From positions 1-53,796 of the forward strand of contig CABTYO010000016.1 of NCBI GenBank assembly GCA_902489075.1: a DNA stretch of 53,796 nucleotides, written 5' to 3'. A program made the position numbers and the translations under genes. The notes beneath the pieces are model-generated. The model made no database searches and had not been told where the DNA came from. It worked only from the letters and a program-made list of their open reading frames with translations. Shown piece after piece: positions 45,364 to 53,035 of the stretch. The DNA is from an uncultured Faecalicatena sp. Its GTDB lineage: Bacteria > Bacillota > Clostridia > Lachnospirales > Lachnospiraceae. Every line of letters starts with the position of its first letter. The first letter of the stretch is position 1.

Positions 45364-45627
45364 TTATCCTTCCACGATCAGATACTGACCGTTCGGCAGT
45401 GCGAATACTTCTGATGCATCTTCCAGTTCTTCCTCGGACATTGCATCCACGTCGATCCCGCTCTCTTCAAAGTATGCTCTGACTTCGCTGATCGAATCTA
45501 CGACTACTGCCATGCAGTCTTCCAGGAAGGCTTCTGCCTCCTCAAGTGTCTCAGCCACTGGTTCGTCAAACAGCTGGGACTGCTTCTGCAAAAACGTAAG
45601 TAAACATTCATCATCGTATTCATTCAT
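45364..45627 (-). CDS. Small acidic protein of unknown function
   Basis: 87 aa, strongly acidic and without a membrane segment: about a quarter of the residues are Glu or Asp. It starts MNEYDDECLLTFLQ and has FEESGIDVDAMSEEELEDA. I do not recognise a family. GGGAGGTGG lies before its ATG, which overlaps the end of the upstream phosphatase gene by 8 bp, so the pair is likely translated together. A role tied to the phosphatase is possible but not shown. Confidence 0.7.
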   Translation of the reverse strand: MNEYDDECLLTFLQKQSQLFDEPVAETLEEAEAFLEDCMAVVVDSISEVRAYFEESGIDVDAMSEEELEDASEVFALPNGQYLIVEG

Positions 45628-46297
45628 GACTTTCCACCTCCCTATCCTTGATAAGTTCCATGATCTCCTTCGGAGAATCTATGATCAGACCGGCTCCTGC
45701 CTCCAAAAGGACTTCTCTATCCCGAAATCCCCAGGAGACTCCGATGGTCTTCATCTTAGCTGCCGTCCCCGTCGCAATATCCACCTCAGAATCCCCGATA
45801 TAAATGGTCTCTGAGGGCAATGCTCCCAGCACTCTCGCAATCTCAAGCGCTGCCGCAGGATCCGGCTTTCTCGGTACGCCCTCTTTCTGTCCCTGCACAT
45901 GGTCGAAGCAGTCTCTTCCGAAAATCCCTTCCACCACACTGTGTGCGTTCTCATCCGGCTTATTGGACAATACGGCAAGCCGGATTCCCGCCGCTTTCAG
46001 ATCTTCAAGAAGTTCCCTGATTCCCTCATACGGTACTACATGATATGTGCACCCTGTCTTAAATATGCGTTCATATCTCTCAAGCGCCTCTCCAATGCGT
46101 AAAAGCTGCTCATCCCCGGAAGCTTTCAGGCTCTTCTCCAGCAGTACTTTAGAGCCATTCCCCACAAAGCTGCGGCACTGCTCTCTTGTAATCTCTGGAA
46201 GATCCATCTCCCTAAGCGTCCCGTTCACAGAAAAAGTCAAAGAATCCAGCGTATCTGTCAATGTTCCGTCTAAATCAAAAATACAGGCTTTATACAT
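45620..46297 (-). CDS. HAD-family phosphatase (phosphoglycolate phosphatase-like)
   Basis: About 225 aa with all HAD motifs: CIFDLDGTLTDTLDS (nucleophile Asp8 and Asp10), LAVLSNKPDE, a lysine region EGVPRKPDP, and IYIGDSEVDIATG. The cap domain between the first two motifs is the Gph/PGMB type. I place the start at the ATG at 46297, preceded by GGAGAGGAA; the open frame extends to 46372 but that part has no ribosome binding site. Substrate could be phosphoglycolate or a sugar phosphate. Confidence 0.9.
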   Translation of the reverse strand: MYKACIFDLDGTLTDTLDSLTFSVNGTLREMDLPEITREQCRSFVGNGSKVLLEKSLKASGDEQLLRIGEALERYERIFKTGCTYHVVPYEGIRELLEDLKAAGIRLAVLSNKPDENAHSVVEGIFGRDCFDHVQGQKEGVPRKPDPAAALEIARVLGALPSETIYIGDSEVDIATGTAAKMKTIGVSWGFRDREVLLEAGAGLIIDSPKEIMELIKDREVESHE

Positions 46298-46455
46298 GAT
46301 TCCTCTCCATACCTTTCTCACTGTGCTCCCCCGCCCTGCGGGGAAACCGCTTTTACTGTCTGCCAAATCCACTTTCCCTAAGAAAACCTCCGCAGATCAG
46401 TCTTGTCTAAGCTGTACGAAACTCAAAAACATTTCGTATCACTTATACTAGAAAT

Positions 46456-46484
46456 ATCATAGTATGAAGTCATGGAAATTTCAA
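46456..46484 (-). promoter_or_regulatory. Sigma-A-type promoter of the HAD phosphatase unit
   Basis: TTGAAA (46479-46484), 17 bases, then TATGAT (46456-46461) on the minus strand. The leader is about 150 bases and contains an ACGAAA/TTTCGT hairpin. Confidence 0.6.
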
Positions 46485-46540
46485 CCATAAAAACGAAAAT
46501 TTATTTTTCTCTTTTATCCGTTTTATTTCTTCCGGCAGAT

Positions 46541-47320
46541 TTATCCAACCAGATACTGTTTCATCACCTTCAGGGCATTTTTTTCCAGACGGCTCACCTG
46601 TGCCTGGGAAATCTTAATCTCTTCCGCCACCTCCATCTGTGTTTTCCCCTCGAAAAACCGCAGTGTGATGATGTAGCGTTCCCGCTCGTTTAAACGTTCC
46701 ATAGCCGCCTCCAGAGAAAGCTCCTCCACCCAGTTTTCCTCTTTGTTCTTCTTGTCACTGACCTGGTCCATGACATAGAGCGTATCCCCCCCGTCACTGT
46801 ATACCGGCTCATGCAGGCTCATGGGCATCTGAATGGCATCCAGCGCGAACACAATATCCTCCTTCGAAATCCCGATCTCCTCGGCGATTTCCTGCACAGT
46901 CGGTTCCTTTAAATACTTCTTCATATAGCCTTCCTTGGCATAGATCGCTTTGTAGGCGGTATCCCGCAGGGAACGGCTGACACGGATCGAATTATTATCC
47001 CGCAGATACCTTCTGATCTCCCCGATGATCATAGGCACTGCATATGTGGAAAATTTCACCGCCCTTTCCGGGTCAAAATGATCCACCGCCTTCATCAGCC
47101 CCACACACCCGATCTGGAACAGGTCATCCGCATTCTCATTACTGCTCGAAAACCTCTTGATTACACTTAAGACCAGCCTTAAGTTCCCCTTGATGTACTG
47201 CTCCCGGGCCTCCTCATCCCCCTGTTTGATCTTCACAAACAAAGCCTCCTTCTCCTCTTCTTTCAAGAGCGGGAGCTTTGCCGTATTCACGCCGCATAGT
47301 TCAACTTTATTCAGAGCCAT
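46541..47320 (-). CDS. sigG: Sporulation sigma factor sigma-G
   Basis: 259 aa. Late forespore RNA polymerase sigma factor. The N-terminus MALNKVELCGVNTAKLPLL is the sigma-G-specific signature, unlike sigma-F. Region 2 shows GNLRLVLSVIKRF, NADDLFQIGCVGLMKA and FSTYAVPMIIGEIRRYLRDN. Region 3 has EPTVQEIAEEIGIS, and region 4 has ERYIITLRFFEGKTQMEVAEE followed by ISQAQVSRLE. AGGAGG precedes the ATG. In Bacillus it follows sigE directly; here about 3.6 kb with a nuclease gene and the cotJ operon lies between. I could not place a forespore-type promoter with confidence in 47321-47420. Confidence 0.96.
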   Translation of the reverse strand: MALNKVELCGVNTAKLPLLKEEEKEALFVKIKQGDEEAREQYIKGNLRLVLSVIKRFSSSNENADDLFQIGCVGLMKAVDHFDPERAVKFSTYAVPMIIGEIRRYLRDNNSIRVSRSLRDTAYKAIYAKEGYMKKYLKEPTVQEIAEEIGISKEDIVFALDAIQMPMSLHEPVYSDGGDTLYVMDQVSDKKNKEENWVEELSLEAAMERLNERERYIITLRFFEGKTQMEVAEEIKISQAQVSRLEKNALKVMKQYLVG

Positions 47321-47483
47321 ATTAAGAATCCTCCTATATCATAAATTATTTCATTTACGATGTACCAAGTGTGTTCGAAAATTCATTCCTGCAATCTTCA
47401 GGCACGCTTTAGTAAAATGATTCTCAATTCGACTGTGAGTTATTCTTTTGGCAGGGAAATTAAAAAAAGTTTTAGTCCTTGAC

Positions 47484-47535
47484 AATGAAAATGATGCCAT
47501 ATTTCCTTTACCTGAAACATGGCACCATCTTCATT
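47484..47535 (-). terminator. Hairpin downstream of the cotJ operon
   Basis: Seventeen-base arms at 47484-47500 and 47519-47535 match at 15 positions around an 18-base loop. Read on the minus strand it ends in TTTTCATT. It lies 72-123 bases after the cotJC stop codon and probably ends that transcript before sigG. Confidence 0.65.
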
Positions 47536-47606
47536 CTTAATGCTGATTCTATCCTGATTTCTTCGACTTCAAGTCTTCTTTTCAAACTCTTTCCACTGAA
47601 GTTTCC

Positions 47607-48224
47607 TTACAGCTCTGTCTTCATCATCCCTTTATCAAATTCAGGGTTAAAGTAATAGAAGTTCTTCGAATCCAGTTTTTCCTTGGTCTTTTCCAATGCT
47701 TCCCCGAACCGCTGGAAATGCACGACTTCCCTTGCACGTAAGAATTTTAAAGGTTCTCTTACCTCTGCATCCGGGATCATCCGAAGCAGGTTGTCGTACA
47801 CCGTCCTGGCTTTCTGCTCCGCCGCCAGGTCCTCTGTCAGGTCCGTGATGGCATCACCTTTAGACTGGAATTCAATGGATGTGAATGGCAGTGAGGATGC
47901 CGCCTGAGGCCACAGTGCCGTCGTATGGTCGATATAATATGCATCAAACCCGGCTTCTTTTGCCTCCTCGATGGTCAGATGCTTTGTCAGCTGATAGACC
48001 ATGGCGCAGATGATCTCCATATGCGCCAGCTCCTCGGTCCCGATATCTGTCAGAAGCCCGCCTACCTGCTTGACAGGCATGGTATAACGCTGGGACAGAT
48101 ACCGCATGGACGCGGATAATTCTCCATCCGGGCCGCCGTACTGACTGATGATCAGCTGTGCTGTCTTAGGACAGGTTTTTGTAATTTTTACCGGAAACTG
48201 TAATCTCTTTTCATAAGTCCACAT
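47607..48224 (-). CDS. cotJC: Spore coat protein CotJC (manganese-catalase family)
   Basis: 205 aa of the Mn-catalase ferritin-like fold. YGGPDGELSASMRYLSQRY opens the domain. The metal ligands are visible in GTEELAHMEII and LRAREVVHFQRFGEA, and DLAAEQKARTVYDNLL lies between them. In Bacillus it is a coat component made under mother-cell control, possibly with catalase activity. The start codon follows directly on the stop codon of the fused CotJA-CotJB gene (TAA-ATG). Confidence 0.94.
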   Translation of the reverse strand: MWTYEKRLQFPVKITKTCPKTAQLIISQYGGPDGELSASMRYLSQRYTMPVKQVGGLLTDIGTEELAHMEIICAMVYQLTKHLTIEEAKEAGFDAYYIDHTTALWPQAASSLPFTSIEFQSKGDAITDLTEDLAAEQKARTVYDNLLRMIPDAEVREPLKFLRAREVVHFQRFGEALEKTKEKLDSKNFYYFNPEFDKGMMKTEL

Positions 48225-48662
48225 TTACACACACGCTCCTTCCCATGGCATTGGGCCTTCCTGCCAGCAGAAAGTCCCGCCCTTTTCACAATAACCGATG
48301 CAGTCTCTTGTCAGCGGATAAAATGCCGCTGCAAACTGCTGTTTCAGTTCCGTTCTTTCCTTCGTTTTCTTCAGATACATATCCATTGCCTGACTATCCT
48401 CGCAGTGTGTGTCCAGATATAACGTCAGGTCATCCAGTACAAAGCTTACTTCCATGATCTTCCCCAGCAGCTCTTCCCTTTTTCTCTGCTCCTCCGATTT
48501 CGGAGCTGGGGCATTCAGGCTGGTCTTTTCTACTTCTGCCGCAAAAAAGGGCTTGTTCAAATCCTGAAAAATCGTACCGGTGCACAATGCTTCTTTCTCA
48601 TCATATAATGCACCCCACTGTTGAATCGGAATTGATGCAATTGCCAAATGTGTCTCCTGCAT
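48225..48662 (-). CDS. CotJA-CotJB fusion spore coat protein
   Basis: About 145 aa that join two proteins normally encoded separately. Residues 5-40 are CotJA-like: LAIASIPIQQWGALYDEKEA followed by GTIFQDLNKPFF. After a linker of about 20 residues (EKTSLNAPAPKSEEQ), residues from about 60 are CotJB-like: LLGKIMEVSFVLDDLTLYLD followed by the THCED stretch. The CotJA part lacks the usual C-terminal extension. I place the start at 48662, where AAGGAGAT precedes the ATG; the frame upstream to 48707 has no ribosome binding site. It is followed at once by cotJC, so the fusion replaces the first two genes of the cotJABC operon. Confidence 0.85.
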   Translation of the reverse strand: MQETHLAIASIPIQQWGALYDEKEALCTGTIFQDLNKPFFAAEVEKTSLNAPAPKSEEQRKREELLGKIMEVSFVLDDLTLYLDTHCEDSQAMDMYLKKTKERTELKQQFAAAFYPLTRDCIGYCEKGGTFCWQEGPMPWEGACV

Positions 48663-48749
48663 AAAAAAATCTCCTTTCTTCACATAAATGCATACACAAC
48701 TGTGCACACTTAGTATGTGGAGAAAGAAGATTTTTAAATTAGTCTAACA

Positions 48750-48864
48750 TATCCAGTTTTACCATGATGGCTTATCCATGATGGCTTATTCATGACAGTT
48801 TTACTTAGTCACAGTTTTACCAGCCACAGCTTTACTACAGTATTTTTACCAGACACAGCTTTGC
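48750..48864. repeat. Short degenerate tandem repeats after the MBL gene
   Basis: Two exact copies of CATGATGGCTTAT and a third start sit side by side. Four or five degenerate units of the form CACAGTTTTACYAG follow. The block runs right up to the stop codon of the MBL gene (48865). It is non-coding and looks like slippage-made sequence in the gap before the cotJ operon. Confidence 0.6.
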
Positions 48865-50475
48865 CTAGTCCCAGCTGTCCCATTTATCCGCAAGGTTGTT
48901 GATCTGATTTTCAAATTTCGCCTTATCCTTGTTGGCAATACCCTGGTTCCTGTAGATAACATCCAGAAGTCTTCTCCCGGCAGCAAGCAGTCTCTCGAAT
49001 GCCGCATCCGCCTTCTTCTGTGCAGGCTTCTTGCCCTTCACAGGAATACGGACGCCTTCACTGAGGATCTCATTCGCCGCCAGGTCCACCTCGCCGTTCG
49101 GGAACGGTGCCCATGCCGGACAGCCGAACTTCTCCTCGATGGTCTGTGCAAACTCCTCGGTCACCTGATCTTCACCATGAACAACAAACACATGCTCCAG
49201 AGGTGTCTTAAAGCCGCTCATCCAGTCCAGAAGACCGTTCATATCCGCGTGTCCGCTGACGCCGTGAAGGCTTTCGATCCTCGCATGGACCTCGATCGGC
49301 TCGCCGAACAGCTTTACGTTCTTCTCGCCTTCCAGAAGCCTGCGTCCAAGCGTCCCGTTTGCCTGATAGCCCACGAACAGAATCGTACACTCCGGGCGCC
49401 ACAGATTATGCTTCAAATGGTGCCGGATACGTCCCGCATCACACATACCCGATGCAGAGATAATCACCTTCGGCTTCTCGATCAGATTGATCATCTTGGA
49501 ATCCTCACTGGTCGTAGAAGTCTTAAGTCCCGGGAAAATCAGAGGATTAATTCCCTGATTCACCAGTGCAAGAGCCTCCTCATCAAAGCATTCCCTCATA
49601 TTCTTGGAAAATACCTTCGTCGCCTCAATCGCCAGTGGACTGTCCAGGTAAACCTCAAAATCCGGATACTCCTTCAACAGGTTCTGCTCCTTGATCTCAC
49701 GGATGAAATACAGCATCTCCTGCGTCCTGCCCACTGCAAAGGATGGAATCACCACATTGCCTTTTCTGTCAAATGTTTCCTTCAAAACTTTTGTAAAATC
49801 TTTCAGATAATCGATCTTCTCTGTCGAATGAACCCGGTTGCCGTAGGTAGATTCGATCACGACATAATCTGCCGCCTCCGTATAGCTCGGATCCTTGATG
49901 ATCGGCTGGTTCGTATTCCCCACGTCCCCGGAAAAAACGATCTTCTTCGAAATCTCACCCTCTGTGATCCAGACCTCGATGCTGGCAGATCCAAGCAGAT
50001 GCCCGACATCCGTAAAACGTACCTCAACACCATCGCAGATCTTAATCCGCTCTCCATACTGGCACGGCACAAGCAATTCAATGGCATCCAGTGCATCCTG
50101 CATCACATAGATCGGTTCATATACCGGCTGCCCGGCACGCCGTCCCTTCCTGTTCCGCCATTCTGCCTCAAACTCCTGAATGTGTGCACTGTCACGCAGC
50201 ATAATGTTACAGAGGTCCGCCGTCGCATACGTCGTAAAGATTCCCCCCTTGAATCCCTTCTTAGCCAGCAACGGCAGTAACCCGGAATGATCAATATGCG
50301 CATGGGTCAAAAACACATAATCAATCTCCGTCTCCGGGATCGGTAATCCCGGGTTCTCATACAGGTCAGGTCCCTGCTCCATACCACAGTCAATCAGGAT
50401 ATTCTTCCCCGCTGCCTGCAGCAGATGACAGCTTCCCGTCACTTCATGGGCTGCTCCAATAAACGTCAGTTTCAT
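48865..50475 (-). CDS. MBL-fold/beta-CASP ribonuclease-like protein
   Basis: About 536 aa. The metallo-beta-lactamase part has GAAHEVTGSCHLL and the HxHxDH metal site THAHIDHSGLL (residues 58-63), then VFSGDVGNTNQPI. The beta-CASP insert has VIESTYGNR, PSFAVGRTQEMLYFI, SASGMCDAGRIRHHLKHNL and GVSGHADMNGLLDWM. It belongs to the YSH1/CPSF-like RNase group, not RNase J. The start at 50475 is chosen over 50517 because a TACAAT -10 element (50501-50506) lies between the two. It sits between sigE and the cotJ operon, unlike Bacillus. Confidence 0.92.
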   Translation of the reverse strand: MKLTFIGAAHEVTGSCHLLQAAGKNILIDCGMEQGPDLYENPGLPIPETEIDYVFLTHAHIDHSGLLPLLAKKGFKGGIFTTYATADLCNIMLRDSAHIQEFEAEWRNRKGRRAGQPVYEPIYVMQDALDAIELLVPCQYGERIKICDGVEVRFTDVGHLLGSASIEVWITEGEISKKIVFSGDVGNTNQPIIKDPSYTEAADYVVIESTYGNRVHSTEKIDYLKDFTKVLKETFDRKGNVVIPSFAVGRTQEMLYFIREIKEQNLLKEYPDFEVYLDSPLAIEATKVFSKNMRECFDEEALALVNQGINPLIFPGLKTSTTSEDSKMINLIEKPKVIISASGMCDAGRIRHHLKHNLWRPECTILFVGYQANGTLGRRLLEGEKNVKLFGEPIEVHARIESLHGVSGHADMNGLLDWMSGFKTPLEHVFVVHGEDQVTEEFAQTIEEKFGCPAWAPFPNGEVDLAANEILSEGVRIPVKGKKPAQKKADAAFERLLAAGRRLLDVIYRNQGIANKDKAKFENQINNLADKWDSWD

Positions 50476-50532
50476 AAGCTTCACCAACCCTTTTCTTTCT
50501 ATTGTAGCATCTTTCATACGAAACGAACAGAG

Positions 50533-50867
50533 GAACTTTTGGAAATGTGAGGGGGGCGTGACTTGAGTGGGGGTCCGCCGTAAGGGAGGGGGGATGCTGT
50601 CTTACGATGCTATTATTTGCGGATAACTGCCCCTAATCAAAATGGGAGGCGAAATGGTGGGCACCGCCAGCACTCGAACGAACTCTGATGAGTTCGTTCT
50701 GCGGGCCGGCTTTCCCCCAGGACTTGTGGTCCTGGGGGAAGCCCACATTTCGTCTCCCATTTTGATGAAGGGGCAGTAATCCGCAAACGACGCATCCTAA
50801 GACAGCATCCCCCCTCCCTTACGGCTGCGTTCATCAGGTCGGAGCAGACATTTCCGGTGGGAAGTTC
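50533..50867. repeat. Long branched inverted repeat A (sigE - MBL gap)
   Basis: Arms at 50533-50662 and 50741-50867 (130 and 127 nt) pair over nearly their whole length, with best runs in the inner 85 nt (for example GGGAGGGGGGATGCTGTCTTA). The 78-nt cap holds two perfect hairpins: GAACGAACTC/GAGTTCGTTC (50676-50699) and a 12-bp stem at 50712-50723/50729-50740. It has no coding sequence or T-run. It fills most of the 455 bases between sigE and the MBL gene. Two small extra hairpins lie between it and the sigE stop codon (50885-50906 and 50912-50925). Confidence 0.9.
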
Positions 50868-50929
50868 TTAGAAAAGCTAGGGATGTGAACTGGCTTCGCG
50901 GTTCACTGACTTGCGGGTTTCCGCACATT

Positions 50930-51670
50930 TTACTCATACCGCACCATCTCGCGTTTCAGGCGCTGCATGATTTTTTTCTCCAGTCTTGAGATATAGGACT
51001 GTGAAATCCCAAGCAGGTCTGCTACTTCTTTCTGGGTTTTTTCTTCGCCTTCTGGATTATCCAGGCCGAAGCGCATTTTTACGATTAGTTTTTCCCGCGC
51101 TGAAAGCTTGTTGATGGCTTTTACCAGGACTTTTCTCTCTGCCTCGGTTTCCAGGTCTTTGTAGATGGTGTCTTCTTCGGTTCCGAGGATGTCGGACAGG
51201 AGAAGTTCGTTGCCGTCCCAGTCTACGTTTAATGGCTCGTCAATGGATACTTCCATTTTGGTTTTGCTGTTCCTGCGCAGATACATGAGAATCTCGTTTT
51301 CAATGCACCGGGATGCGTAGGTGGCAAGTTTGATTTTTTTGGTCGGGTTAAAGGTATTGATCGCTTTGATCAGGCCGATGGTTCCGATGGAGATCAGATC
51401 CTCCACTCCGACTCCTGTGTTGTCAAATTTTTTTGCTATGTATACGACTAATCTCAGATTATGTTCGATCAGAAGCTTTTTCGCCTCCTCGTCGTATTCG
51501 GAGCCGAGATGCTGGATCACTTCTGTTTCCCTCTCCGTTTCCAGCGGCGCAGGCAGCACCTCGGAGCCGCCGATATAATGTATTTCTTTATGGTTTGAAA
51601 AGAAAATACTTCTGATGTCCGGTATTACTTTTAGTTTAAACTGTTGGGGTACTGCTACTTTTACTACCAT
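50930..51670 (-). CDS. sigE: Sporulation sigma factor sigma-E precursor
   Basis: 246 aa. Early mother-cell sigma factor, made as an inactive precursor. The first ~30 residues are the pro-sequence, ending before HYIGGSEVLPAPL, the conserved junction where SpoIIGA cleaves. Region 2 has EHNLRLVVYIAKKFDNTGVG and DLISIGTIGLIKAINTFNP. Region 4 has LSAREKLIVKMRFGL and KEVADLLGISQSYISRLEKK. The pro-sequence is less clearly amphipathic than in Bacillus. It starts one base after the spoIIGA stop codon, so the protease and its substrate are made together. Confidence 0.97.
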   Translation of the reverse strand: MVVKVAVPQQFKLKVIPDIRSIFFSNHKEIHYIGGSEVLPAPLETERETEVIQHLGSEYDEEAKKLLIEHNLRLVVYIAKKFDNTGVGVEDLISIGTIGLIKAINTFNPTKKIKLATYASRCIENEILMYLRRNSKTKMEVSIDEPLNVDWDGNELLLSDILGTEEDTIYKDLETEAERKVLVKAINKLSAREKLIVKMRFGLDNPEGEEKTQKEVADLLGISQSYISRLEKKIMQRLKREMVRYE

Positions 51671-51671
51671 T

Positions 51672-52460
51672 TTATATGCCTCCTAATAGGTCAGGATTTA
51701 AAATCATCTGATATTCTTCTTGTTCCGAAACGTGCTCCTCGCAAACTCCTATGACCGGCTTTTCGATCCACTTCTCTTCTTTTAAGTGGATACACATTTT
51801 GCGGATGCGGAAAACAGGCATGATGCTCTCTTTTCCGACGGTGCGGTACGGTATGTAATGAAAGCCGTTTTTCATGTCTTCATCTGTCAAAATAGATCTT
51901 GCCAGAGCTTTATCTACAACACTGACCGGCTCTTTCGACACACTGTCATTCAGAGCGTTCCCTGTGTCAATTAACGCTTTTATTTTTCGTTCTCCGGCAC
52001 TGGTATAAAGTGTGATCTCGCATATTTTCTCCTGCAGTGACCTGATCCTCGTAAGGAATTTCCAGATTCCACGGATCAGATAATAACAGCCCACAGCCGC
52101 CGCGAAGAAGAGACTTCCCACCCTCACATAAGGGCGCAGCGCCTGTAAGATCCCGCCAAACAGGAAGGATGCGATATACAATAAACCAAATGCCTTCCAA
52201 AATTCACTTTTTCCTTTGACCCTTAATCCTGTTTTGATCATAATTGTATTGACTGTTGTGTGGAATAGAATGAGTTTTATAACTCCCGGAACCGGCATGG
52301 CAATCACCGCACATGTAAGCCCCGATCCAACTGCTCCCCCCAGAAAAATGCGTCCATGTGTGGCAGGACATTTCAGCACTTGCCTGACAGAGAGAAGCAA
52401 TAAAGAATCCATCATAAAATTCACAAGAAACAACACGTCTATGTATAATTCATAGTACAT
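51672..52460 (-). CDS. spoIIGA: Sigma-E processing peptidase SpoIIGA
   Basis: 262 aa. Membrane-embedded aspartic protease that cleaves pro-sigma-E in the mother cell after the SpoIIR signal. The N-terminal ~130 residues form five hydrophobic segments beginning YYELYIDVLFLVNFMMDSLL. The soluble C-terminal domain has the active-site motif LIDTGNALND with the aspartate at residue 165. It is shorter than the 309-aa Bacillus protein, mostly at the C-terminus. GAGGGTGGAG precedes the ATG. A Spo0A box and a long-spacer promoter lie upstream. Confidence 0.95.
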   Translation of the reverse strand: MYYELYIDVLFLVNFMMDSLLLLSVRQVLKCPATHGRIFLGGAVGSGLTCAVIAMPVPGVIKLILFHTTVNTIMIKTGLRVKGKSEFWKAFGLLYIASFLFGGILQALRPYVRVGSLFFAAAVGCYYLIRGIWKFLTRIRSLQEKICEITLYTSAGERKIKALIDTGNALNDSVSKEPVSVVDKALARSILTDEDMKNGFHYIPYRTVGKESIMPVFRIRKMCIHLKEEKWIEKPVIGVCEEHVSEQEEYQMILNPDLLGGI

Positions 52461-52514
52461 GCTCCACCCTCTTTCTCGTTGGTACTAAATCGATTTGGCA
52501 CTCAAGCAAGATTC

Positions 52515-52547
52515 ATTATAAATAAAATACCCTTGAAAATTTGTCAG
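52515..52547 (-). promoter_or_regulatory. spoIIG-type promoter with long spacer
   Basis: On the minus strand a CTGACA -35-like box (52542-52547) and TATAAT (52515-52520) are 21 bases apart. Such long spacing is typical of the Spo0A-dependent spoIIG promoter, not of ordinary sigma-A promoters. The -35 box lies in a perfect inverted repeat TGTCAG-AAA-CTGACA (52542-52556) that could bind a regulator. No normal 17-base alternative scores well. Confidence 0.6.
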
Positions 52548-52572
52548 AAACTGACAGAAACCCAGAGATTCT

Positions 52573-52579
52573 TTCGACA
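52573..52579 (-). promoter_or_regulatory. Spo0A box (0A box)
   Basis: The minus strand reads TTTTGTCGAAAG, containing the exact core TGTCGAA. It is 25 bases upstream of the -35-like box, near position -68 from the presumed start, which suits a Spo0A activation site for spoIIGA-sigE. It lies 6 bases from the end of inverted repeat B. Confidence 0.65.
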
Positions 52580-52584
52580 AAATG

Positions 52585-52939
52585 AGAGTGAGGGTTGCGG
52601 CGGGTGGTTGAAGTGTCCGCCAGACTGCAGGACCACGGAAGCCATGGGGAGGGGGCTGCCGTTTCTTCTGGCTTACCGTTCATTAAGCAGCACTAAATAA
52701 CAAACCGCCGGATTTTGCCGCATAGAATGGATTCACCCCGTTTGCCTGATGCAAACGCGGCTCAGCCATTCCTGGAATTTGATTTTGGAAAATCAAATTC
52801 CATCGGCAAAATCCGGCGGTTTCTTATTAAGTGCTGCTAAACTCTCTTAGATGCCTGAAGAAACGGCAGCCCCCTCCCCATGGTTTCCGCGGTCTTGCAG
52901 ACTGGCTGCATCCTTCCGATTAGCCGGAAAGCTCACTCT
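52585..52939. repeat. Long branched inverted repeat B (upstream of spoIIGA)
   Basis: Arms at 52585-52720 and 52804-52939 are both 136 nt. The middle of the arms pairs perfectly for about 27 bases around CCATGGGGAGGGGGCTGCCG, and the innermost 19 bases also pair perfectly (AACCGCCGGATTTTGCCG). The 83-nt cap holds a CGTTTGC/GCAAACG hairpin (52739-52757) and a 13-bp perfect hairpin (52774-52801). No coding sequence. It is in the ftsZ-spoIIGA gap directly upstream of the 0A box. Confidence 0.9.
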
Positions 52940-52949
52940 GGGAGGAATT

Positions 52950-53025
52950 TGAGTGGGGAAGACGGATGGGAACTCCTGGATGCTCAACTGTTCACCCTGC
53001 CAGTCTCATCCGCTTTCCCCCGCAG
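52950..53025. repeat. Smaller inverted repeat between repeats B and C
   Basis: GGGGAAGACGGATGGGA pairs imperfectly with TCTCATCCGCTTTCCCC around about 40 unpaired bases. The terminal GCGGATGAG resembles the inner end of the MITE-like terminal repeats at 29.6 and 33.9 kb. It may be a decayed member of that family, or a spacer of its own. Weak evidence. Confidence 0.45.
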
Positions 53026-53035
53026 TAAGCCCCCT

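Noticed and set aside
48750..48864. Could be a CRISPR array
   Set aside because: Units are too short and degenerate, there are no regular unique spacers and no cas genes are in the window.
49177..50280. A 367-codon open frame on the plus strand
   Set aside because: It lies wholly antisense to the MBL/beta-CASP nuclease gene, which has all its family motifs. The translated frame is rich in His, Arg and Leu without any domain.
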